This document shows, one piece after another, positions 15,367-23,144 of a stretch of 29,170 bases of DNA. Under the pieces are notes generated by a model, which worked only from the letters and a program-made list of their open reading frames with translations, searched no databases and was not told where the DNA came from. The stretch's first letter is position 1. Every line of letters begins with the position of its first letter. The stretch spans positions 1 through 29,170 of the IMG/VR virus record IMGVR_UViG_3300032223_001156; one strand, 5' to 3'. Source of the DNA: a virus. A program made the position numbers and the translations under genes.

Positions 15367-16167
15367 TTATCCTATCAATGGATCTGGTGGTAGTTCTTGT
15401 GTCTTGACTAGAGACATTTCTATTTCTTTTAGTTCATTCATTGCTTCGCCCATCATCGCAGCAGAGTTCAATTGAGCTCCACCGGGTAAAGGGACGCCAG
15501 CAAATTTCATTAAATTTTGTGCCCATTGTTTTTTCAATAGTGCTGTGTAGTATTTTTTAAATACTCTGTCACCCCAAACTTTTTCAAATTGTTCTGGATT
15601 GATTTGAACATATGCTTCTACCAATAAATTCGACCCAGGCTGCATTTTTGTATAATCTTGGTCCAAGAATAATCTATTTGTTGTTTTGGAATATGTATAT
15701 GCTGCTGGATAATTGAATACATCATTTACCAATTTTAGATAAGACATGGATTCCATGTAACTTGCCATAGGACCAGTCTGCATACCACCTTGATTGAAAT
15801 ACAATCCAAAGAAGTCGAATAAAGTCAATTGGTATCTTAAATCAAACATGTAATCGCCAGATACATCTGATGGTCTATAAACTTTTGTTATTGTTCTGAT
15901 ATCTGTTGCAAGTGGCCAGGAATCTTTGGCACCAAGAGCAGGTCCAAACTGTGTTGTATCAAAATATTTGTTATTGACATCAGTTTGGGTTATTTTATAT
16001 AGAAATAATGCCCTTTGATTAAAATCAAAGTGACGTTCATACATATATTCCAATGCTTCATCTAAACGATCTTCAGCCTGTTGGGGATCGATATTGACTT
16101 GTACTACAGGAGCTCCAAGAGATCTGAAGCAATAGTCTATAAATTGTTGCCTTGTTGTTACTGCCAT
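15367..16167 (-). CDS. 13: Neck protein gp13
   Basis: 266 aa (T4 gp13 is 309). It forms the portal-proximal neck ring together with gp14. The N-terminal segment R-Q-Q-F-I-D-Y-C-F-R-S-L-G-A-P-V-V-Q-V-N-I followed by D-R-L-D-E-A-L-E-Y is the usual gp13/head-completion pattern, and Y-K-I-T-Q-T-D and A-L-G-A-K-D-S-W fit further on. It is the first gene of the gp13-gp17 block. The start has no Shine-Dalgarno sequence; instead a late promoter octamer lies five bases before ATG, so translation probably works on a leaderless message. Confidence 0.94.
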   Translation of the reverse strand: MAVTTRQQFIDYCFRSLGAPVVQVNIDPQQAEDRLDEALEYMYERHFDFNQRALFLYKITQTDVNNKYFDTTQFGPALGAKDSWPLATDIRTITKVYRPSDVSGDYMFDLRYQLTLFDFFGLYFNQGGMQTGPMASYMESMSYLKLVNDVFNYPAAYTYSKTTNRLFLDQDYTKMQPGSNLLVEAYVQINPEQFEKVWGDRVFKKYYTALLKKQWAQNLMKFAGVPLPGGAQLNSAAMMGEAMNELKEIEMSLVKTQELPPDPLIG

Positions 16168-16172
16168 AAAAT

Positions 16173-16180
16173 TATTTATG
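16173..16180 (-). promoter_or_regulatory. Late promoter CATAAATA placed 5 nt before gp13 ATG (leaderless design)
   Basis: On the minus strand CATAAATA (16180-16173) is followed by ATTTT and ATG at 16167. The octamer also contains the stop codon of the upstream Cys-rich gene. CATAAA can pair with TTTATG around a 4-nt loop, covering the start codon in read-through RNA. Confidence 0.68.
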
Positions 16181-16619
16181 AATTTTTAATAATTTTGGAC
16201 AGCTTTTCAAATAAATCTTCTTTTTCTTTATCTGCAGATATTGTAATATCAATTAATTTTAATTTTTCAATATCATAATTTTCTATTTGTTTTTTTCTTT
16301 CTTGAACCTCTTTTGGGCTATTTGGATCATAATTTGTAAATCCAGGCATCTTTAAAGGACACTTCAAAGAAGGATAATCCAGTTTTGAGTAATCGCCATT
16401 TTCTTTTTGTAACCACGTATGTGAGTGATCGCCACAACCACAACCACCACAATAATAAAATTTTGATTTATTGCTTTTTAATAAATTTTTACAAGGTTTA
16501 ATATCACCATTACCATAACACGACAGATATCGTAACTGTTTTGTTGGTAAATCTATTTTTTTATCTGCCAATCCTCTTGATGCGATTGACATAGCAAACA
16601 TCATAATTTTATTGAACAT
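16176..16619 (-). CDS. Cys/His-rich putative zinc-binding protein of unknown function
   Basis: 147 aa. Cysteines at 34, 43, 57, 60, 62 and 87 and histidines at 65 and 67 surround the motif C-G-G-C-G-C-G-D-H-S-H-T-W, strongly suggesting one or two metal sites. Further conserved-looking pieces are A-S-R-G-L near 13-17, K-Q-L-R-Y-L-S-C, and L-K-C-P-L-K-M-P-G-F-T-N-Y (86-98); I recall similar proteins in marine T4-like phages, without a known role. The C-terminal 45 residues are a charged helix. It sits between the gp7-like baseplate gene and gp13. It could be a virion component, an assembly factor or a host-interacting protein. Confidence 0.85.
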   Translation of the reverse strand: MFNKIMMFAMSIASRGLADKKIDLPTKQLRYLSCYGNGDIKPCKNLLKSNKSKFYYCGGCGCGDHSHTWLQKENGDYSKLDYPSLKCPLKMPGFTNYDPNSPKEVQERKKQIENYDIEKLKLIDITISADKEKEDLFEKLSKIIKNS

Positions 16620-16620
16620 T

Positions 16621-17244
16621 TTATACAGCTTGATATATAACAGTCATTCCTGCTGGGATTACACTTCTACTTAAAAATGGTTTATACTTTTCAGGAACAT
16701 TTGCTCTTATTATTACTATTCCGGGACTTCCAGTATAAACAAAACAACTGCTGATAGGTAAACCCAATAATGTTATCAACAAATATCTTATTGCATTCAT
16801 AGATCCTTTTATATTAAAATAATTTAAATCAGCATGAATTGCAAATTTTTTTAAATTTGGAAGAAGAGCATAAAGATTGGATGTTGATGAAAAATCTTCT
16901 CCTGGAAAATATAAATCAGCCAAACCAGCTAATAATTTTTCATCTATTTCATTTGGGCAGCGTATTGTTTCCCAATTTATATATGCACCATATCCATAAT
17001 CAATACTGAATAACCATCTAAGATATGATTTTACAATTTGAACTATTGTTACATTTGATGGATCATCATTTGCTTCTTGTATTATCCAATTTGGAAACAA
17101 TGCTTCTACAGTTAAATCATCACCCTTCCAATATTTTCCTTGGACATTATAAAATTCAGAACCATATGCTGCCTTTGCCTTTGCAACAATAGCATTTATT
17201 TTTGATTCTTGTGTTACTGGAATTTTATTGAATAATAATATCAT
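16621..17244 (-). CDS. Baseplate wedge protein, gp7 C-terminal / tail protein I-like
   Basis: 207 aa, far shorter than T4 gp7 (1032 aa). Y-L-R-W-L-F-S-I-D-Y-G-Y-G near 74-86 and N-Y-F-N-I-K-G-S-M-N-A-I-R-Y-L-L (141-156) match the T4 gp7 C-terminal region, where Y-I-Q-Y-L-S-D-G-Y-G and D-F-Y-S-T-K-G-I-E-A-S-Y-K-F-L occur in the same order and spacing. This is also the layout of P2-type tail protein I. It directly follows gp6, with an ATGA overlap, as expected for wedge partners that bind each other. The gp7 name is avoided as a symbol because most of T4 gp7 is absent. Confidence 0.7.
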   Translation of the reverse strand: MILLFNKIPVTQESKINAIVAKAKAAYGSEFYNVQGKYWKGDDLTVEALFPNWIIQEANDDPSNVTIVQIVKSYLRWLFSIDYGYGAYINWETIRCPNEIDEKLLAGLADLYFPGEDFSSTSNLYALLPNLKKFAIHADLNYFNIKGSMNAIRYLLITLLGLPISSCFVYTGSPGIVIIRANVPEKYKPFLSRSVIPAGMTVIYQAV

Positions 17245-18314
17245 AGTGAATAAACTACATTTACTCCGGCTACTGCAAGAGTTCCCAAATAAGTTATTAA
17301 TTTATTTTGATTTTCTGTAGATAATCCGGTTACATATACTTTTACAATACCGGGAGCAGAACCATTTGATACAGTAATCAAAGTTTCATCCGTAGTTCCA
17401 CTAATATTTGATGCCAAAATTGCATATTTGTAATCTGATAGTGTTACACATTTATGTTGGGCAGATGCTGCAAATTGTGTTTTTGCTCTAGCTAAATCCA
17501 CACTTAAAGAATTGTATCCACCATCTGGTGTGGAAGTTGTAAGATATGTTACATTGTTTAATGTGTTTATATTTGCACTATTTCCAATTGTTCCATTTGA
17601 TACTACTGCCCTGATATATACAGTATCAGATGTCGTTGGTACTGTTGATTCTGGAAGATTTGCTGTCACCAAATATCCATTTACAGTATTCAAAACTGTA
17701 AAATATGTATTGTTATACGAAGTACCAAGACTAGATTTTGAAACTCTAGTCCACGTGGTTTGAACGCCAGAAGAATTTACAACATACATCTCTATTGTTC
17801 TTGGATCAACCGATAAAGGAACAACTATAGAATTTGTTTTATAATTCCATGTAGTTAATTGCAATACCTGTGTACCACAATACAAGTCTATGCTCGAACT
17901 GGTATTTGCTGTTACCTTTTTTGTATTAAAAAATAAAACACTAGAACCATCAGTAGCAATAGCAGAAAATGGCGTAAATGCTTCCAAATCTGAACTTCCA
18001 ACTGAAACACTTCTAGTAGATTTTGCTGAATTTTTTGTTTCTAGCAATACTGATGAATTTGATGCTATACCAACTATAGATGACAACAGTGTTGAAGTAC
18101 TTAAAAATGATTCATGATATCCAAATTGTGCATATACGCCATTATATGCTGTGGCGGTAGCCAATATGTTTACCAACATATTTACTGCACTTGCTTGATT
18201 ATCGAAGTCGAGATCTGATAATGTGGGCTCTTGTTTAAAGAAATTTATCATGTTCGTGACAATATCTGTATAATCAAGAGACGCCACGTTTAGTTGTTTA
18301 AAATTTAAAGTCAT
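17241..18314 (-). CDS. 6: Baseplate wedge protein gp6 (gpJ family)
   Basis: 357 aa against 660 in T4. gp6 dimers form the inner ring that holds the wedges together. The N-terminal D-I-V-T-N-M-I-N-F-F-K, L-S-D-L-D-F-D-N, A-V-N-M-L-V-N-I-L-A-T-A-T-A-Y-N-G-V-Y and E-S-F-L (about 17-71) are hallmark pieces of T4 gp6 and P2 gpJ. The middle is beta-rich, followed by A-R-A-K-T-Q-F-A near 274 and D-Y-K-Y-A near 291, as in the family's C-terminal domain. The start overlaps the gp25 stop (TAATG), with GAGGT upstream. The small size suggests a baseplate closer to the simple contractile systems than to T4. Confidence 0.9.
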   Translation of the reverse strand: MTLNFKQLNVASLDYTDIVTNMINFFKQEPTLSDLDFDNQASAVNMLVNILATATAYNGVYAQFGYHESFLSTSTLLSSIVGIASNSSVLLETKNSAKSTRSVSVGSSDLEAFTPFSAIATDGSSVLFFNTKKVTANTSSSIDLYCGTQVLQLTTWNYKTNSIVVPLSVDPRTIEMYVVNSSGVQTTWTRVSKSSLGTSYNNTYFTVLNTVNGYLVTANLPESTVPTTSDTVYIRAVVSNGTIGNSANINTLNNVTYLTTSTPDGGYNSLSVDLARAKTQFAASAQHKCVTLSDYKYAILASNISGTTDETLITVSNGSAPGIVKVYVTGLSTENQNKLITYLGTLAVAGVNVVYSL

Positions 18315-18691
18315 TATAGATCTACCTCAATTGTGCATGCTAATTGTTGTTTTGTTAAACCAGTTTTAACAGAAAAAGAAATATTTAAAATAATTTGAGA
18401 AGTTGTAAATGATGCCACTTTTACTACAATATTTGTAAGATCATATATCGCATTTTTTATATAAGCTTCCAAATTTGTTTCAATTATTTGTTTATTTCCG
18501 ACTGGATTGAATATAAAGGTATAATAATCAGAACCAAGATTTATATTTGAAGGCAATTCACCTTTATTTGTTTTGCAGATATTTTCAATTTTTTGGACAT
18601 AAGAGTTATATCCAGTAACTAGAGACAAATCCTTTTTTGAATTTGCTGTAGTTACTTTTAATCCTAGGATATTTAAATCTTTTGTTGACAT
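18314..18691 (-). CDS. 25: Baseplate wedge protein gp25
   Basis: 125 aa (T4 gp25 is 132). gp25 lies at the centre of the wedge and starts sheath assembly. Visible family traits are the N-terminal disordered segment with L-G-L-K-V, N-I-N-L-G-S-D-Y-Y-T-F-I near 49-60 (N-x-x-x-G-x-x), N-L-E-A-Y-I-K-N-A-I-Y-D (73-84, where the family has a conserved helix containing I-x-x-x-L) and the two closing beta strands. It is followed immediately by gp6, the same pairing as in contractile injection systems. The ribosome binding site is TAGGTAAG. Confidence 0.9.
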   Translation of the reverse strand: MSTKDLNILGLKVTTANSKKDLSLVTGYNSYVQKIENICKTNKGELPSNINLGSDYYTFIFNPVGNKQIIETNLEAYIKNAIYDLTNIVVKVASFTTSQIILNISFSVKTGLTKQQLACTIEVDL

Positions 18692-18696
18692 TTAAT

Positions 18697-19449
18697 TTAC
18701 TTACCTACTGTTGTCAAATCTGGACTTTCAAGTATTTTTAGTGCTGATATTGCAGTTTCATGTACTCCAGAATTTGTTAAAGTATGTTTTACTGAAGCCA
18801 CATAATATTTATCCGATATAATTGCAGGCGATATTTCTGTTGAATATCCGCTAATTGCATTTGCTGAAACTTCTACTATATCTCCAGGTCTTACTCCAAA
18901 GTCTCCAGCGATAATAAAATTTATTTTTTTACCATACTTTAGTGAATCTAAAAATTCTCTTCTAACTGGAGGAGTTATAATAGGAGTATTCCAGAATGTG
19001 GCATCATTCAATCTAAATCTTAAATAATCACCATATTTTTCACCTACATCTGGACAGTTGCAACTAAATGCAGCTTCAGGTGATCCCCATAAACATCCCA
19101 ACCATGTATCGTCTAATATATCCAATACTTGATTGCATTCTTCCATAGTAACGCCAGTAAGTAAATCATATGGAACACTATTTTCAATATCTGCACTGGC
19201 ACCTGTTGGACCATACCACAAATAGTCTAAAATTGGATCCACGCCTAATGCCAAACCAATAGCCTCTACGTTAGGAAATCTATTATAACATTCCCATATA
19301 GATGCTGGCTGGTGTGTCAAGCCACGTGTGATTTGTGCATTTGCACAAGTATATGAATCTCTGGAAGACAGTGTATTTTCTGCTGTCTGTATACGAGATG
19401 CACCTACAGTTTTTATGTGATTGTATGGTATTTTACTGCTTTCAGCCAT
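18697..19449 (-). CDS. Baseplate hub-associated protein with gp27/gpD-like C-terminal domain
   Basis: 250 aa. Residues about 172-240 (I-I-A-G-D-F-G-V-R-P-G-D-I-V-E-V, then Y-Y-V-A-S-V-K-H-T-L-T-N-S-G-V-H) carry the G-D-x-x-x-x-P-G-D and x-V-x-H patterns of the last domain of hub proteins such as P2 gpD and Mu gp44. The N-terminal 170 residues are not recognised and are unusually rich in Cys and Trp (C-N-C-P-D, W-E-C-Y, W-L-G-C-L-W). It follows the large hub gene and precedes gp25. One reading is that the hub fold is split across two polypeptides here; another is that this is an extra hub cap. The ribosome binding site is AAGGA. Confidence 0.62.
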   Translation of the reverse strand: MAESSKIPYNHIKTVGASRIQTAENTLSSRDSYTCANAQITRGLTHQPASIWECYNRFPNVEAIGLALGVDPILDYLWYGPTGASADIENSVPYDLLTGVTMEECNQVLDILDDTWLGCLWGSPEAAFSCNCPDVGEKYGDYLRFRLNDATFWNTPIITPPVRREFLDSLKYGKKINFIIAGDFGVRPGDIVEVSANAISGYSTEISPAIISDKYYVASVKHTLTNSGVHETAISALKILESPDLTTVGK

Positions 19450-19461
19450 ATTATATCCTTA

Positions 19462-21438
19462 TTATCCACATGGACCATCAGTAACGTTTTCTGCAGAGAA
19501 ACTATACAAATATGATCCTTCATAGTAATCAAAAACTTCTGGATTTGTTTCTCCTGCTTCTCTTAATATTTTTTTAATAGGTGTTTTATACATTCTCACA
19601 AATAACATAACTGTATCGGTTTTTTCAGTAACTAAATCTCCACCATCGTGGCCAGCTGGCCTATATGTAATATCTGGAGTAATTGAATTTAAATTTTTAG
19701 TATACCATCCAGGTGCATATTCTTGTTCTTGGTCTTCTCCAAAATCAATATTATTGACTCTTTCATTTAAATTTATTGCCCATGTTAAATTATCATCTGG
19801 ATTAGACTTTATAGTATCATCCAATGCCCAAATAAAAGCATTTTCAATTTGATTTATAGACCATTTATTTTCATCTTTTGGATCGTCCCATTTATCACCT
19901 TTATATGTTATTTTTGACCATTCATATAGATATGACAATGGTTCTCCATTTTTTCCTAATGCTGATGTTGGATCTGGTTTATACCCCGTAATTGCAGCAA
20001 AGAATGATTCTTCTTGATCTCCAGCAGTGCAACATAAAACATATGCAACAAAGTTTTGTTTTTCAATTTTTCTTATTAAGTCTAATTGATCGCTTTCATT
20101 ATCTACAGCTCTAAATGCATTCCATCTTATATCCATTACTTTTTGCAAATAAGTATCTTGTGCATCTACATCATCATACTTTTCTGGTGCATTGGGATGT
20201 ATTGGAGTAAAATCAAATATATTTTTCCACATATCTGTGTTATCTACAAATGGAAACAATTCGGTGGTTCCCATAAAATTTTTATCGTAATAATTCATTG
20301 CCAAACCAAATTGTTGGCCAATATGTGAAACATAACTTGTAGAATCAGGAGGATTTAATTTATCATAATATCCCCAATGACCGCTATAATTCATTAAATC
20401 TGCACCAGCAGGTGTGCTATCAACCGTTCCATCGGAAGATACAATTTCAATATCATATTTTTGTCCTTCATCTTGAAATTGATAAGATAAATCCAAATAT
20501 GGTGTATCCGATGGATCGGTTCTATTTAAAATTTTTGGTGTTTTTCTTATATAAAAATATTTTTTAGAAACAAATTGATCTGCAGGTATAGTTGTAAGAG
20601 CATATATTTTTTTATAACTGTTTTCTTGATCTATTTTTTCAGATGGCACATCACTATTATATACAGCATATCTAAAATTAAAATCTTCAAATTTTTTAAT
20701 TGCATCTGTATCTTCTTCCATGAAAACTGGAAAATATTTAAAATACAGTTCATTTTCAAATCCAGTCCAGAACATGAATCTTGGATTTTCTGTTTCTTTT
20801 TCACAGGCAAGGCTACTTAAATAATAAAGATATTGTATTATATTATCATTTGGTGCATCTACTCTATATGTCATACTATTCAATGGTCTGAATAAAACAT
20901 AATTTGAAGTCTCTGCATTTGTTATCAGTTCCGGTAAATGCAGTTCTTCAAAAAAATCAGTTATATTTGGTACTAAAATATTATCTATAATATCACTATA
21001 TACATCTTGTAATTTATATACTTGTGGTTTAGATGTATTTTTTAATCCAGACAATGAATTTTGTTGTGAAAATTCATATAAATGAGAAGTAAAATTTATT
21101 GAAACAAAGTTTTCTTCTGTTTCGGAAGCAGCATTTGATAGATATGATGTTGAAGTGATTCTAAAAATATGTTTAGTATCATCAAGATATAATACAATTA
21201 TTGTATCATATTCATCATTTTTTATTTTTGATATAATGTCTGACTGGTCTCTTACGACTAGTGCTCCGCTTGGAAATAGATCAAAAATACTTTCAGTAAA
21301 TTCAATTTTTTCAAATTGACAATAACCATTTCCTCTTGAAACTATTTTAATTCCATCACCACCATCTTTTTTTATTTCAATTTGAGAAATTTTTGAATAT
21401 AGTGGATTTAAATTAACTGTACGTACATTTGTTGCCAT
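19462..21438 (-). CDS. Large baseplate hub protein (gp27-like N-terminal domain)
   Basis: 658 aa, the longest protein in the window (T4 gp27 is 391 aa). Residues about 20-130 look like the first hub domain: E-K-I-E-F-T-E-S-I-F-D-L-F-P-S-G-A-L-V-V-R-D, then D-T-I-I-V-L-Y-L-D-D and F-R-I-T-S-T-S-Y, the ring-forming barrel pattern of gp27. Residues about 145-230 (Y-K-L-Q-D-V-Y-S-D-I-I-D-N-I, P-N-D-N-I-I-Q-Y-L-Y-Y-L-S) are as in hub domain 2. The rest is acidic, rich in Asp, Tyr and Trp, and not recognised. Its place between gp53-like and gp25 genes fits a hub. No Shine-Dalgarno sequence is seen before ATG, which lies four bases after the previous stop. Confidence 0.68.
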   Translation of the reverse strand: MATNVRTVNLNPLYSKISQIEIKKDGGDGIKIVSRGNGYCQFEKIEFTESIFDLFPSGALVVRDQSDIISKIKNDEYDTIIVLYLDDTKHIFRITSTSYLSNAASETEENFVSINFTSHLYEFSQQNSLSGLKNTSKPQVYKLQDVYSDIIDNILVPNITDFFEELHLPELITNAETSNYVLFRPLNSMTYRVDAPNDNIIQYLYYLSSLACEKETENPRFMFWTGFENELYFKYFPVFMEEDTDAIKKFEDFNFRYAVYNSDVPSEKIDQENSYKKIYALTTIPADQFVSKKYFYIRKTPKILNRTDPSDTPYLDLSYQFQDEGQKYDIEIVSSDGTVDSTPAGADLMNYSGHWGYYDKLNPPDSTSYVSHIGQQFGLAMNYYDKNFMGTTELFPFVDNTDMWKNIFDFTPIHPNAPEKYDDVDAQDTYLQKVMDIRWNAFRAVDNESDQLDLIRKIEKQNFVAYVLCCTAGDQEESFFAAITGYKPDPTSALGKNGEPLSYLYEWSKITYKGDKWDDPKDENKWSINQIENAFIWALDDTIKSNPDDNLTWAINLNERVNNIDFGEDQEQEYAPGWYTKNLNSITPDITYRPAGHDGGDLVTEKTDTVMLFVRMYKTPIKKILREAGETNPEVFDYYEGSYLYSFSAENVTDGPCG

Positions 21439-21442
21439 AATA

Positions 21443-22306
21443 TTAATCGTATTTCTGAATTACTTTATTCAAATTTTTATATCCAAATTTATTAGGTAAA
21501 TATGCAATTATATCTATGTTTTGATTTTGTGCAAAATAACTATGATCTATTGGATCTTCGGTGCCAGCTGGTGCATATGGTTCACTACCTTTTTTTACTG
21601 GTGGAAGATCAGAATCGAGTTGTAAATATGATACATCAGGATCAGAAGCAGCTAAAAATGATTCTCCTGTTGTATTTATTTGAATAGTATATGAAATAGA
21701 TTTTGTTAAATCTGATTGTTTTTGATAATTGTTTGATGTTATTGAATAATAATTTGTAGGTGTATTTAATTGATAATAAGTATCACCATTTATGATGGCT
21801 GTCATATTTGTTGCATCTGCATATATAACCGTACCAATGGGTGTTTTTAAGGTTAATACTTTTGTAAACGAGTTTACTGAATCTACTACAGCATAACTAC
21901 CGTTTAAATCAAAATAGCCAGTGGCACTTGGATTCCATGCAGATCCAGAAGGAATTAAAAAATTTGTAATTATAGATCCGGCTGTTATTTGAGTAACATC
22001 AGATCCACCATATTTTATATTAATTGTATCATTTGAATCATATGTACTTATTTGAGAAGTTGTACTTGTTTTTAACAATGTAAATGGATTGATGGCTTTA
22101 TTTGCAAATAAAAATAACCAAAACCCATTTGTGCTATCATATGTTGATGCCGATTTTTCAATTAATGTTGTATTTTTATCAATTGGAATAATAGTTGTAT
22201 CTATAGGAATATCTGCAAGTTCATAGTAATTTGATATATTTGTTATAGAAATATCACCTATAGTTGTTGTGTAACTTATTTTTGGCAAATTTAAAGACAA
22301 CTTCAT
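21443..22306 (-). CDS. 53: Baseplate wedge protein, gp53-like
   Basis: 287 aa (T4 gp53 is 196). The segment S-T-N-G-F-W-L-F-L-F-A-N-K-A-I-N-P-F (58-75) corresponds to T4 gp53 P-Q-L-Y-W-V-L-L-M-C-N-D-N-Y-D-P-Y, the LysM-like core that clamps the wedge, and Y-Y-E-L-A-D-I-P-I near 27-35 could be the strand before it. The remainder is Ser/Thr/Asn-rich beta sequence, with T-Y-Y-Q-L near 175 and a C-terminal N-I-D-I-I-A-Y-L-P. It follows gp48 and precedes the hub. The match is short, so the symbol is tentative; the baseplate role is better supported. The ribosome binding site is GAGGT. Confidence 0.62.
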   Translation of the reverse strand: MKLSLNLPKISYTTTIGDISITNISNYYELADIPIDTTIIPIDKNTTLIEKSASTYDSTNGFWLFLFANKAINPFTLLKTSTTSQISTYDSNDTINIKYGGSDVTQITAGSIITNFLIPSGSAWNPSATGYFDLNGSYAVVDSVNSFTKVLTLKTPIGTVIYADATNMTAIINGDTYYQLNTPTNYYSITSNNYQKQSDLTKSISYTIQINTTGESFLAASDPDVSYLQLDSDLPPVKKGSEPYAPAGTEDPIDHSYFAQNQNIDIIAYLPNKFGYKNLNKVIQKYD

Positions 22307-22308
22307 TA

Positions 22309-23112
22309 TTATACCTCAGTAGAACCAAAATATTTTGCAGATACTTCTGATTTTGACAAAATTGAATTATCATCAGAATCATATGTTCCTGTTTCAAATT
22401 CGGTGAACACCAATCCAAGTAAAGTTACTGTAGACAATCCATTTGGCAAATATCTTATAATAGGATCGGCTTTAGCATTTCTTTTTACAACAACTTGACG
22501 CAACACACATGGAAGAGGTTCGCCTAACCAATTTGATGTTAATGAATCTGTATCTCCAGGACCATTTACATTTATTGTCCATAGATTTTGTGGATATGTT
22601 CTTTCTGGCAATCCACCAGCCACTTCTGGATATGATGCTTTTCTAAATGATCCTACAATACCTTCTACTTCTTCAGAATCTGCTGAATTTTTTGGAACAA
22701 AAATATATTCAAAGTAATATTGTTTTCTTGCTTCAGATACCATTGTCAATTCTGTAATGTTTGAAAATCTTCTATAAGTTGTGGTGGCAAACATGTATTC
22801 ACTATCAAATGCGCCACCCTGCAATGCTCTTGTTAATAATAAATCATAATTTTCTTTTCCTCCGCTATTTGACAATGCGGCAAGACTCATTACAGGACCG
22901 ACAGGGTTTGTTCCTTCACCAAATTCGTGTGTAGCCGTGTATTGTGGCTCTCTTGGCATAGGTAATCTGATTTGCAAACTACTTCTTGAAATTATTCCAG
23001 ATCGGGTTCTTTCTACATTTTTAAGAGAATACGATGCGCAATAAAAATTTAACCAAAATGGTTGTTCATTGCTATAAACACTTCCAGATGCTGGGTATTG
23101 ATAAAATGCCAT
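22309..23112 (-). CDS. 48: Baseplate tail-tube cap protein gp48
   Basis: 267 aa from the chosen start (T4 gp48 is 364). gp48 caps the hub and joins baseplate to tube. Shared traits are an A-S-Y-S-L-K-N-x-E-R-T-R-S-G motif (T4 A-Y-N-M-S-S-R-D-S-G), I-R-L-P-M-P-R (T4 I-L-L-P-R), the Y-F-E-Y-I-F-V-P-K-N-S-A-D-S-E-E-V-E-G-I segment (T4 F-T-W-D-L-T-P-R-S-T-E-D-L-M-A-I) and a closing V-T-L-L-G-L-V-F-T-E-F. I chose ATG 23112 (M-A-F-Y-Q-Y-P) instead of 23127 because the late promoter lies exactly five bases before it, as at three other genes, and the longer start falls inside the promoter. Confidence 0.82.
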   Translation of the reverse strand: MAFYQYPASGSVYSNEQPFWLNFYCASYSLKNVERTRSGIISRSSLQIRLPMPREPQYTATHEFGEGTNPVGPVMSLAALSNSGGKENYDLLLTRALQGGAFDSEYMFATTTYRRFSNITELTMVSEARKQYYFEYIFVPKNSADSEEVEGIVGSFRKASYPEVAGGLPERTYPQNLWTINVNGPGDTDSLTSNWLGEPLPCVLRQVVVKRNAKADPIIRYLPNGLSTVTLLGLVFTEFETGTYDSDDNSILSKSEVSAKYFGSTEV

Positions 23113-23117
23113 ACAAA

Positions 23118-23125
23118 TATTTATC
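23118..23125 (-). promoter_or_regulatory. Late promoter GATAAATA for the baseplate operon (leaderless design)
   Basis: On the minus strand GATAAATA (23125-23118) is followed by TTTGT and ATG 23112. It serves gp48 and the closely packed genes down to the Cys-rich gene. It is back to back with the plus-strand promoter, their upstream edges being six bases apart. Confidence 0.68.
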
Positions 23126-23131
23126 ATTTTA

Positions 23132-23139
23132 CATAAATA
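23132..23139 (+). promoter_or_regulatory. Late promoter CATAAATA for the gp4 operon (leaderless design)
   Basis: CATAAATA is followed by five T residues and ATG 23145. CATAAA can pair with TTTATG around a TATT loop. No Shine-Dalgarno sequence is present. It drives gp4, the tube-like gene, gp26-like, the 63-aa ORF and the 146-aa gene, ending at the terminator near 25460. Confidence 0.7.
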
Positions 23140-23144
23140 TTTTT

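Noticed and set aside
23034-23144. 37-residue N-terminal extension of gp4
   Set aside because: It is antisense to gp48 and crosses both late promoters; T4 gp4 begins M-A-Y, as at 23145.
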